DNA from: an uncultured Bryobacterales bacterium
GTDB lineage: Bacteria; Acidobacteriota; Terriglobia; Bryobacterales; Bryobacteraceae
Direction of reading: 5' to 3'
Assembly (NCBI GenBank): GCA_937859895.1
Contig: CALMAV010000306.1
Location: forward strand, 19,852-25,371
DNA: 5,520 bases
The position numbers and the translations under genes were made by a program. Below the pieces are notes generated by a model. That model ran no database searches. It saw nothing but the letters and a program-made list of their open reading frames with translations, and was not told where the DNA came from. This document shows positions 1-5,486 of the stretch, one piece after another (the stretch's first letter is position 1; every line of letters starts with the position of its first letter).

Positions 1-2
1 GT

Positions 3-359
3 CCATATAGTCCGACGGACGTCTCCCAGCTCTTTCAGTTCGTGAAGTTTTATGTGGAATTTTATCGAACAGGGCCAGGAAAAACACAGCCATTCGCATC
101 AGAACGAGCCGCCAATGCGGAGCGAGTTCGCTTTAACCTGGAAACCAAGCTTACGCCCGAATCTGAAAAGCAGAGCCATACGTTTGGCCCCGAAGTTTAT
201 GCGAAAGTCTTGGGCAGCACTGTAAGGAGAGCAGGCATGCAGGCTCGGTGCGATATTCAAAGCTTTGACTTCCGGACGCTTCGCCTGGTGCAGGCAGAGT
301 TCCCGGCAATTCGCACGGTTTACCTGCTAGAAAGTATTGCCGGTCTTGATCAGCAGTAA
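3..359 (+). CDS. Glycerophosphodiester phosphodiesterase family protein, 3' end only (5' part outside window)
   Basis: The frame is open from the left edge to a TAA at 357-359, about 118 codons. The first candidate start inside the window is a GTG at 42, but open codons before it and the protein's similarity to the middle of a family indicate that the gene begins outside. The protein carries VRFNLETK (the NxE-T/I-K strand of GDPD TIM barrels, whose Glu is a metal ligand) and, about 45 residues later, IQSFDFRTL followed by a P-x-I-x-TVYL strand, both typical of GDPD enzymes. These hydrolyse glycerophosphodiesters to glycerol-3-phosphate and an alcohol. The catalytic His-Arg region would lie upstream and cannot be seen. 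Oddly, the protein ends about 33 residues after the start of the QSFD motif, so the usual last barrel strands (W-T-V-N and DGIITDYP-like motifs) are missing. It may be a shortened variant or a decaying gene. It converges on cpoB with a 4-base gap. Family call fairly sure; activity unknown. Confidence 0.78.
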   Translation, partial: PYSPTDVSQLFQFVKFYVEFYRTGPGKTQPFASERAANAERVRFNLETKLTPESEKQSHTFGPEVYAKVLGSTVRRAGMQARCDIQSFDFRTLRLVQAEFPAIRTVYLLESIAGLDQQ

Positions 360-363
360 TGGA

Positions 364-1263
364 CTAGCGGGCTGGACTGCGCCGCGTAGAAGCCGTTGCG
401 GCAACCGGAAAAAGACGAGGGTCCCGTAAGGCCTGGGTTGCCTTACGAGCCTGTTCCGTGTTCGGGTTGCTCTGAACAAGGGACCGCAACTCCTGGACGG
501 CTTTGGCGCGCTGCCCGTCTTTTGCGAGCGCCATGCCTTTCATGTAGCGCGCATCAGCGGTTCTGGGGTTACTCGGGTATCGTTCCAGGACTGCGTCAAA
601 GGCCTTAACTGCACCTTTATAGTCGCCCCGGGTATAGCTGATGTCGCCAAGATAGTATTGAGCGCTTGCCGCCTGTTCGGTATTCGGGAAGTAAGTCAGA
701 TACTGTTGATACTCCTGCCCTGCTAAATCCAGGTTGCCGGTCTGCTGATCGCGCCGGGCATCGGAGAATGACTTTTCAGCGCTTACTCCGGGTGGCGCAG
801 CACCGGGCGCTGCTCCGGGTGCTGCTCCGGTCGGTGATGGGCCAGAAGCTCCTGGAGCAGGAGGCGGACTCTGCATAATCTGGAGCTGATTCTTAAGATC
901 GGTCATCTTGGCGTCCATGCGCTCGAGCCGGGCGCTTAGGTCGGCCAATGAATCCCGGAGGGCCCGCGTATCTTCACCCATCGCATCGATGCGTGTGTTT
1001 AAGGTATTAACCGGCGTCAGAGAGCGTGTCAGCGCACTTCCCAGTGACTCCTGCAGCGTCGCCACTTGATCGGCTGTTCGACGCGAGTCATTTTGAATGG
1101 CTTGCAGCGTTCCAGTCATCACGTCGATCTTGGATGACAGGTTCTGCTGCATGGCGTCCATCTTGGCTTCCAGGTCGCGTTGCAACGCCACCAGATCCTT
1201 ATTGACTGCAAAGGTAAAGGAAGAAAAGGTCAGCGAAAGAGCGAATAAACGCAGGACTTTCAT
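364..1263 (-). CDS. cpoB: CpoB/YbgF, Tol-Pal associated periplasmic coiled-coil and TPR protein
   Basis: This 299-residue protein is the last gene of the Tol-Pal operon. In the family, CpoB is periplasmic, binds TolA and coordinates outer-membrane constriction with septal peptidoglycan synthesis. Visible parts in order: a signal peptide at residues 1-19 (MKVLRLFALS..., likely cut after FTFA); a long heptad-rich, charged helical stretch at about 21-131 that fits the family's trimerising coiled coil; a Pro/Gly/Ala linker at 132-160 with three GAAP units; then three TPR-like repeats at about 163-197, 200-234 and 237-271, with the typical A-x-Y-x-L-G-x-x-x-Y and Y-P-x-x-P/T patterns; and a basic tail, 284-299. 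It is slightly longer than the E. coli protein (about 263 residues), mainly because of linker and tail. The ATG at 1263 is supported by GGAG nine bases upstream and by the signal peptide. It follows pal by 86 bases holding a strong hairpin, which may tune its expression separately. Confidence 0.9.
   Translation of the reverse strand: MKVLRLFALSLTFSSFTFAVNKDLVALQRDLEAKMDAMQQNLSSKIDVMTGTLQAIQNDSRRTADQVATLQESLGSALTRSLTPVNTLNTRIDAMGEDTRALRDSLADLSARLERMDAKMTDLKNQLQIMQSPPPAPGASGPSPTGAAPGAAPGAAPPGVSAEKSFSDARRDQQTGNLDLAGQEYQQYLTYFPNTEQAASAQYYLGDISYTRGDYKGAVKAFDAVLERYPSNPRTADARYMKGMALAKDGQRAKAVQELRSLVQSNPNTEQARKATQALRDPRLFPVAATASTRRSPAR
425..447. other. Perfect 8-bp inverted repeat in the cpoB 3' coding region
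   Basis: CGTAAGGC at 425-432 and GCCTTACG at 440-447 are perfect reverse complements around a 7-base loop. The hairpin lies within the codons for the ...QALRD... segment of CpoB and 66 bases past the stop of the convergent GDPD gene. Neither side is directly followed by a U-run (on the minus strand a CTTTTT comes about 10 bases later), so it is not a classic intrinsic terminator. It could still act as a weak bidirectional stop for the convergent genes, or be chance. Confidence 0.3.
793..831. repeat. Three tandem 12-bp units encoding GAAP in the CpoB linker
   Basis: Three consecutive 12-base units (GGCGCAGCACCG, GGCGCTGCTCCG, GGTGCTGCTCCG on the plus strand) encode GAAP-GAAP-GAAP, residues 146-157 of CpoB. 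The last two units differ by one base. They lie in the flexible linker between coiled coil and TPR domain, where copy number could change by slippage without a frameshift because 12 is a multiple of 3. Confidence 0.75.
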
Positions 1264-1272
1264 GATTAATAA

Positions 1273-1276
1273 CTCC
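1273..1276 (-). promoter_or_regulatory. Ribosome-binding site of cpoB (GGAG)
   Basis: GGAG is followed by nine bases and then the cpoB ATG at 1263, ideal spacing. It touches the base of the hairpin at 1277-1322, so stem stability or an RNA-binding partner could influence ribosome access. Confidence 0.7.
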
Positions 1277-1322
1277 AGTGCCCGGCGAAGAGCGATAACT
1301 TGCTCCTTAATCGCCAGGCACT
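1277..1322 (-). promoter_or_regulatory. Long stem-loop in the pal-cpoB spacer, directly before the cpoB RBS
   Basis: In the minus-strand RNA, the 12-base arm 1322-1311 (AGUGCCUGGCGA) pairs with 1288-1277 (UCGCCGGGCACU): 11 Watson-Crick pairs and one U-G wobble. Above a 4-base UUAA bulge (1310-1307) a second stem forms, GGAGC (1306-1302) with GCUCU (1293-1289), again with one G-U wobble, closed by an 8-base loop. In plus-strand RNA the two wobbles would be A-C mismatches, so the fold belongs to the operon transcript. No U-tract follows; the sequence continues straight into GGAG, the cpoB ribosome-binding site. I therefore infer an mRNA-stability, processing or translation-control element rather than a terminator. 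The pairing is seen directly; the function is inferred. Confidence 0.65.
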
Positions 1323-1349
1323 TCTTATTCTTAGTGTAGGAGAGAGTAA

Positions 1350-2111
1350 CTACTGGCCTGCCGAGAAGTGTGCACGGCGGTTACGGGCGTAACAATCTTC
1401 AGTAGCGTCCGTGCAAACAGGACGTTCCTTGCCGTAACTAACTGTCTTCATTTTCTCTGCTGCCAGACCCGTGGTCACCAAAGCATCGCGAACAGCTGCC
1501 GCTCGGCGATCACCCAGTCCAATGTTGTACTCGGCCGAACCACGCTCATCGGCATGGCCCTCAATTGTGACCACAAACGAGTTGTCCATCGAGAAAATAG
1601 TTTTCAGCGCTGTGGCATTGGCCTGCAGAATAGATTGGTCCTCGGGCCGGATATCGCTCTTGTCGTAATCGAAGTGGATGTCCTGAACCTGTCGGGCGAG
1701 CATCTCGGCCGGAGTCAAAGTAGGCGCAGTAGTAGTAGGCGCCGGAGCCGGGGCAGCGGCAACAGTCACCAGAGCATCGCCCTCGGTAGTTCCTCCCGCT
1801 CCAGTTGCTGTCATGTGGTAAGTAGTGGTGCTCGTCGGATAAACCGCACGTCTACCATTGGGACTTACCTGCCCAATACTCTCAATCTGGACGTTTGTCG
1901 CATCGGTCACCGACCAACGTAGAGAGGATGGCTGCCCGCTACTAATTGTGCTCGGCTCAGCGGTGAAGTAGTTTATGACCGGCTTACCGACAGTTGGCGG
2001 TGCCGCGACGGGAGCAGGCGGCGGTGGAGGCGGCGCCTTGTGCTTACAGCCTGCCGCAACCACAAGCAGGAGCGCTGACGTCGAAGTCAGTAATGCTCTG
2101 CGATAGTCCAT
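1350..2111 (-). CDS. pal: Pal, peptidoglycan-associated outer-membrane lipoprotein with an added Ig-like domain
   Basis: Pal anchors the outer membrane to peptidoglycan and is the outer-membrane end of the Tol-Pal machine. The 253-residue protein begins with a lipoprotein signal (hydrophobic 12-20, then AAG before Cys22, the predicted lipidation site) and a Pro-rich linker at 26-40. A beta-rich segment at about 45-118 follows, with the pattern S-x-x-x-G-x-x-x-x-L-x-W and TTTYHMTATG of bacterial Ig-like domains. After a second Pro/Thr linker comes the OmpA-like domain, about 142-250, with IHFDYDKSDIRP, GHADERGSAEYN and LGDRRA. Asp188 and Arg203 have the same spacing as OmpA Asp271 and Arg286, which bind diaminopimelate in peptidoglycan. 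Cys233 and Cys240 flank a loop before NRRAHF and could form a disulfide. E. coli Pal is about 173 residues, so the Ig-like part explains the extra length. It follows tolB by 44 bases and precedes cpoB. The ATG at 2111 has an upstream GGAGG and gives the lipoprotein signal. Confidence 0.95.
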   Translation of the reverse strand: MDYRRALLTSTSALLLVVAAGCKHKAPPPPPPAPVAAPPTVGKPVINYFTAEPSTISSGQPSSLRWSVTDATNVQIESIGQVSPNGRRAVYPTSTTTYHMTATGAGGTTEGDALVTVAAAPAPAPTTTAPTLTPAEMLARQVQDIHFDYDKSDIRPEDQSILQANATALKTIFSMDNSFVVTIEGHADERGSAEYNIGLGDRRAAAVRDALVTTGLAAEKMKTVSYGKERPVCTDATEDCYARNRRAHFSAGQ

Positions 2112-2125
2112 TTACTTTATTCTTT

Positions 2126-2130
2126 CCTCC
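2126..2130 (-). promoter_or_regulatory. GGAGG ribosome-binding site of pal, unusually far from the start
   Basis: A consensus GGAGG lies 14 bases before the pal ATG, further than the usual 5-10. It is also inside a small perfect hairpin (TTTCC-GGA-GGAAA, 2135-2123), which would place most of the motif in the loop and 3' arm. No other start codon in between fits the lipoprotein signal, so this is still the most likely site. Confidence 0.55.
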
Positions 2131-2155
2131 GGAAACTTAATGCTACTGTAAACGG

Positions 2156-3532
2156 CTACTGTTCAGCATTAACCCAGAAAGGTTTTTCGTTATTTCCTGC
2201 CTGAGTTAGCTGATGTTTTCCCGTTCCATCAGCATTCATCGTCCATATTTGCGATTGTCGACCGCGTTTTGATGCATAAACAATATGCGTCGCATCCGGC
2301 GCCCAACTTGGATTTTCATTCCGACCCTCGTTTGCAGTCAACTGAGTAGTTTGCTGAGAAGAAACATCCATCACAAAGATGTTGTAGTTACCTGGCTCAA
2401 ATCCACGGGTCCAGGCGAAGGCTATATGAGCACCGTCCGGACTCCAGGCCGGGTTCGTTGCTTCGCCCGTGCCAGCACTAAGGCGCTGCACATCGGTTCC
2501 TTCAATGCTCATGCGGTAGATCTGAGGCAAACCTGATCGCCCCGAAACATCGACCAGATCGGCGCCAGTCTTGGGATTGATCTTCGGCTCAACCTCAATG
2601 GCGCCGGACGCAGTGATCCGATGAAAACCGCTTCCGTCCACGCTGGCGCCGTAGAGCTGAGCTGCGCCGCCATTCGCTGTCGAGGAGAAAATAATGTTCT
2701 TCGAATCGGGCGTAAATGTCACAAACGAGTTCAGGGAAGCTCGCTGATTGTAGAAAGGTAGCTTTCGTCCGCTATCGAGCGAGAAAATCTGGATCGCCGG
2801 CGTACCGCTGGCGTAAGTGGTAAATGCCACCATTCGACCGTCGGGAGAGGCGGAGGGGAAAGTAGTAATCGAGCCGTAGTGCGTTAATTGCTTCTGGCCG
2901 GTACCGTCCCAATTCATCACCCAAATCTCTTTGGAGCCGGTGCGGTCGGATACGAAAACAATTCGTGTGCCGACCAGGCTCTTCCCGCCAAATTGGGCAA
3001 GGATATCGGCGGCATAGCGGTGACCAGCATCCACCGCGCCCGCTTCGTCCAACGTTGCCGTATAGATCTTGCCAAATACCTGGGCTCCCTGCAAAAAGGG
3101 GATAGTTGGCGCCGCACTGTACAGCCATCCGAAGGCCACCAGCGATCCCCGGCTCTCAGCACCGTAACCGATCCCGAGAAAGTTAGCTGCCACAGGAGGC
3201 AAACTCCAATCAGTTAAGCGAGTGCCTTGCGGAGTCGTCGCACGCGGGCTGGCCGGCGCAACACCGGCCACTAATTCTGAAGGTTGTTGCGGAACCTGTA
3301 GCGGGTATAGTGTCTTGGGAATGAAATTGACGACCGGCGCACTCTGCAGATCGTTGGCCACCGTAGTGTTAAAAACGGCCATCAAGGGCGCAGCAGCTCC
3401 GGTGGCACGAAAGTCGGGGACCGCCACGTGCGGCTTGCCCGGATTCTTGTCGATGACTCCGTTAATCTGTCCCTGAGCCGGCGACAAACAAGGCAGGCCC
3501 AGCAGGATACAGGCGGAAAGTAAGATTCGCAT
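2156..3532 (-). CDS. tolB: TolB, periplasmic beta-propeller of the Tol-Pal system
   Basis: TolB is the soluble periplasmic partner that binds Pal and is displaced by TolA. The protein has 458 residues (E. coli about 430). A signal peptide (1-19, MRILLSACILLG..., cut near SPA-Q) is followed by INGVID and HVAVPDF, which match the family's N-terminal TolA/Pal-contact strand and first strand. The alpha/beta N-terminal domain runs to about 185 and ends with HRYAADIL...GTRIVFVSD, the usual junction to the propeller. About six propeller blades follow (192-458), recognisable by repeated I-W/Y-x-M-x-x-D/E-G-x-x-x-x-x-L-T and P-x-W/A-S-P-D-G segments (near 203-231, 248-276, 293-320, 338-366, 385-412, 429-455). 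The N-domain differs from proteobacterial TolB, with a Pro/Thr-rich stretch at about 82-112. The start codon overlaps the stop of the preceding gene by one base (TAATG), which suggests translational coupling. Cys15 does not sit in a good lipobox (Pro before it), so a lipoprotein is unlikely. Confidence 0.94.
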   Translation of the reverse strand: MRILLSACILLGLPCLSPAQGQINGVIDKNPGKPHVAVPDFRATGAAAPLMAVFNTTVANDLQSAPVVNFIPKTLYPLQVPQQPSELVAGVAPASPRATTPQGTRLTDWSLPPVAANFLGIGYGAESRGSLVAFGWLYSAAPTIPFLQGAQVFGKIYTATLDEAGAVDAGHRYAADILAQFGGKSLVGTRIVFVSDRTGSKEIWVMNWDGTGQKQLTHYGSITTFPSASPDGRMVAFTTYASGTPAIQIFSLDSGRKLPFYNQRASLNSFVTFTPDSKNIIFSSTANGGAAQLYGASVDGSGFHRITASGAIEVEPKINPKTGADLVDVSGRSGLPQIYRMSIEGTDVQRLSAGTGEATNPAWSPDGAHIAFAWTRGFEPGNYNIFVMDVSSQQTTQLTANEGRNENPSWAPDATHIVYASKRGRQSQIWTMNADGTGKHQLTQAGNNEKPFWVNAEQ

Positions 3533-4311
3533 TACCGTAAGTTGAAAGTAAATTGGGCGGAGATATAGGGTTCGGAGATTTGCGCGGGTAGCGCCGGCAT
3601 GGGACTGGCCTGATACACCGCGCGCAGAGCCGTGTTGTCGACTGTCGGATTGCCACTCGATTGAACAATGGAGGGAGTTCGGATAGTTCCATCGCGCATG
3701 ATGTAGAAGCTGACGATCGCCGGCGTATTCTGCGATCGCGCATCTAACCCGTTGGTATTCCAGCTTTGCGCAATCTTCTGGCGAATCAGTTCCGCATACC
3801 AGCCCAGCCGGTTGTTTCCCAAAGGCGTGTTCGGCCCGACACCTACCTGGCCGGCGCCCGAGGGCGCGCTGTACATCGGGTTTGACAGAGCCTGCCGGGT
3901 GTGGCTGAAGATCTGGTTCTGCGGTGCTGGCTGTTGGTACTGCTGCTTGGTAGACGGCTTTTCGGCCTGCCGTTTGAAGCGATCTGGCATCTCGATCTGA
4001 TTCTTGTCCGGTAGCGGCTGCTTCTTCTCAATCTGCTCTTTGGCCGGAGCCGTAGGCACGGTCGACTGCGTGTCATTGGCCACTGGATTCGGGGTGGCTT
4101 GGCGCTGCGGGATGGGAATATTGTGTACCGAAGAAACCGTATAAGCAGGGCCCCCGGCTGGATTCAAATCGCCTAGCTTTTCGCCATGCCGATTTGCCCA
4201 AACGAACCCAAATACCAGGGCACCCACTATGCTTCCATGGAACAGCAACGAACCAAAGAAGGGCAGTGTCAGCGGGTCGCGCTCATCCAGGATCTCGCTG
4301 CGTCCTGTCAT
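3532..4311 (-). CDS. tolA: TolA-position protein: membrane anchor plus TonB-type C-terminal domain
   Basis: This 259-residue protein occupies the tolA slot between tolR and tolB and should carry force from TolQ-TolR across the periplasm to TolB/Pal. A short cytoplasmic N-terminus leads into one membrane helix, about 18-38. Ser21 and His25 in that helix reproduce the S-x3-H pattern by which TonB and TolA contact their ExbB/TolQ motor. A Pro/Gln/Lys-rich, probably extended linker (about 40-165) follows. The C-terminal domain, about 166-259, has the TonB/TolA layout: W-Y-A-E-L-I-R-Q-K-I, a V-S-F-Y-I-M-R-D-G-T-I strand, an S-S-G-N-P-x-V-D helix start, A-L-R-A-V, and a closing F-T-F-N-L strand. 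Unlike E. coli TolA (421 residues) it lacks the long Ala/Lys helical domain and looks more like TonB. It lies 5 bases after tolR and ends in the overlapping TAATG with tolB. Automatic annotation may call it simply a TonB-family protein; the operon position favours a TolA role. Confidence 0.87.
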   Translation of the reverse strand: MTGRSEILDERDPLTLPFFGSLLFHGSIVGALVFGFVWANRHGEKLGDLNPAGGPAYTVSSVHNIPIPQRQATPNPVANDTQSTVPTAPAKEQIEKKQPLPDKNQIEMPDRFKRQAEKPSTKQQYQQPAPQNQIFSHTRQALSNPMYSAPSGAGQVGVGPNTPLGNNRLGWYAELIRQKIAQSWNTNGLDARSQNTPAIVSFYIMRDGTIRTPSIVQSSGNPTVDNTALRAVYQASPMPALPAQISEPYISAQFTFNLR

Positions 4312-4316
4312 CTTGT

Positions 4317-4766
4317 TTACCGGCGCTGCCGCGCTGCCGAATCAACCGGCGCGGTCACCATCTTCACTTCCAGTTTGGCTTCGCCTAACTCCGCCACAAC
4401 TTGCGCGATTGGGTCCCAGGGCGTTTCCTTATCGGCCCGCACATAAACAGAATTGGCGTTGCGAAATCGCTGCCGAACAGTCTGAGCCAGCAGATTGATA
4501 TTCACTGGCTTCTCATTCAGAAAAGACTCGCCGTTCTTACCGATACTGACAACCGGTAGATCCTGTGCCGTGTTCTGTACGCGCCGAACCTGCGGCACCT
4601 GGATATCGAGGCCAAACTCCATTACATTTGCCGTGATCATAAAGATAATCAACAGCACGAGCACAACGTCCACCAGCGGCACAATATTGATTTCAGCCAT
4701 AGCATTGGGGCCGCCAAAGCGCCGCCCGCGTCGTCCACCGCCGGTTCCGCCAAAAGAAAAAGCCAT
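4317..4766 (-). CDS. tolR: TolR, ExbD/TolR family motor subunit
   Basis: TolR pairs with TolQ in the inner membrane and couples proton flow to TolA movement. The 149 residues match the family's usual size (E. coli 142). A Gly/Arg-rich cytoplasmic N-terminus (GGTGGGRRGRRFGG) precedes AEINIVPLVDVVLVLLIIFM, a near-standard ExbD/TolR membrane helix at about 25-47. Asp33 is the conserved membrane acid that takes up protons. The periplasmic domain (about 50-140) contains the family features VSI-x-K-x-G and VYVRADKETPW, followed by a helix and a final V-x-M-V-T strand. I chose the ATG at 4766. An in-frame start at 4904 would add 46 residues that overlap tolQ and have no family counterpart. The gene begins 4 bases after the tolQ stop and has no strong Shine-Dalgarno, which fits coupled translation. 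Confidence 0.95.
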   Translation of the reverse strand: MAFSFGGTGGGRRGRRFGGPNAMAEINIVPLVDVVLVLLIIFMITANVMEFGLDIQVPQVRRVQNTAQDLPVVSIGKNGESFLNEKPVNINLLAQTVRQRFRNANSVYVRADKETPWDPIAQVVAELGEAKLEVKMVTAPVDSAARQRR

Positions 4767-4770
4767 ACGC

Positions 4771-5448
4771 TTAGCTGCCGAAATCCCGCTCAGCCAGGTT
4801 CTGGAACTCGATGGCGAAATCCTCCATACGCGTCCCAATTTCTTTGATGCGGGTACTGAACAGGTTATAGAAGATAGCCGCCGGAATGGCTGCTGCCAGG
4901 CCAATAGCAGTGGTAATCAGCGCTTCCGAGATACCAGGAGCCACCGCACGAAGACTAGCACTGCCAGCGTTGCCAAGACCTTGAAAAGCATCGATAATGC
5001 CCCACACCGTTCCGAACAGTCCGATAAATGGCGACACCGACGCTACGGTCGCAAGCCAATTCATGTTCTGCTCCAGCTTAGTTATTTCTTCGCTGATGCC
5101 TAACTGCAGACTCCGCTCAACAGCGGCCGTATTCACAACGGCACCGCGCTGTTTTACCTGACGCTCCATCTCCCCATAGCCGAAGTCGAAGACAGCGACC
5201 AAGGGCGATGCCGCAAACTGTTCGCTGGCGACTGCCACGGCTTGCAAGCTGTTGGCTTTGCGAAAGGCACGCAGAAAGCTGCGGTTATCTCGGCGCGCCT
5301 TACTAAAGACGCTGCTCTTGGAAAAAACAATTGTCCAGGAGAAAAGAGAAAACAGTACCAGAAGAAGAATGATGGCGAGAGGAACTGGGCGCAGGTTCTG
5401 GAACAGATCCCACAGGCTCAGGTCAGCAGGGAAATACAAACACGGCAA
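4771..5448 (-). CDS. tolQ: TolQ, MotA/TolQ/ExbB family proton-channel subunit
   Basis: TolQ forms the inner-membrane channel that, with TolR, uses the proton motive force to drive TolA. The 225 residues match the family (E. coli 230). Membrane helices lie at about 23-43, 130-152 and 169-195, separated by a large cytoplasmic loop. The second and third helices carry the diagnostic motifs SPFIGLFGTVWGIIDAF and APGISEALITTAIGLAAAIP. Thr147 and Thr180 correspond to the channel-lining threonines of E. coli TolQ (145 and 178). The N-terminal SLWDLFQNLR before the first helix is also family-like. The start is TTG at 5448, 12 bases after GGAGG; no in-frame ATG exists between the upstream in-frame stop and the first helix. 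A second TTG at 5439 is possible. It is the first Tol gene in the window; whether ybgC precedes it cannot be seen. Confidence 0.95.
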   Translation of the reverse strand: MPCLYFPADLSLWDLFQNLRPVPLAIILLLVLFSLFSWTIVFSKSSVFSKARRDNRSFLRAFRKANSLQAVAVASEQFAASPLVAVFDFGYGEMERQVKQRGAVVNTAAVERSLQLGISEEITKLEQNMNWLATVASVSPFIGLFGTVWGIIDAFQGLGNAGSASLRAVAPGISEALITTAIGLAAAIPAAIFYNLFSTRIKEIGTRMEDFAIEFQNLAERDFGS

Positions 5449-5460
5449 TGAGAAGTTGGT

Positions 5461-5465
5461 CCTCC
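5461..5465 (-). promoter_or_regulatory. Ribosome-binding site of tolQ (GGAGG)
   Basis: A consensus GGAGG lies 12 bases upstream of the TTG at 5448 (21 from the alternative TTG at 5439), which favours the first TTG. The spacing is on the long side, as for pal. Confidence 0.55.
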
Positions 5466-5480
5466 ATCGGCTTCGCTCTC

Positions 5481-5486
5481 ATTATA
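5481..5486 (-). promoter_or_regulatory. Candidate promoter -10 element (TATAAT) of the tol operon
   Basis: A perfect TATAAT on the minus strand lies 33 bases before the tolQ start. A transcript beginning about 7 bases downstream would have a leader of roughly 25 bases that contains the GGAGG. The expected -35 position (about 5504-5510) has only a poor match to TTGACA (3 of 6 at best), so this would be a -35-weak promoter or a chance hexamer. The upstream gene is outside the window, so an operon promoter further up cannot be excluded. Confidence 0.4.

Noticed and set aside
1277..1322. Reading the pal-cpoB hairpin as an intrinsic terminator
   Set aside because: No run of U follows the stem; it leads straight into the GGAG and start codon of cpoB.
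1368..1922. A 184-codon plus-strand open frame opposite pal
   Set aside because: It is antisense to a well-supported Pal, is rich in Ser/Arg from complementary codons, and shows no domain or ribosome-binding site.
2772..3128. A 118-codon minus-strand frame inside tolB
   Set aside because: It is a frame-shifted shadow of the TolB coding sequence with no recognisable feature.
3485..3490. TolB as a lipoprotein via Cys15
   Set aside because: The residues before the Cys (Gly-Leu-Pro) do not fit a lipobox; a normal signal-peptidase site after SPA is better.
4767..4904. An upstream in-frame start that would lengthen TolR by 46 residues
   Set aside because: The extension overlaps the end of tolQ in another frame and has no TolR-like sequence; the ATG at 4766 gives the normal family length and N-terminus.
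4495..5103. A 202-codon plus-strand open frame opposite tolR and tolQ
   Set aside because: It runs antisense across two clearly conserved genes and has a low-complexity, unfamiliar sequence.
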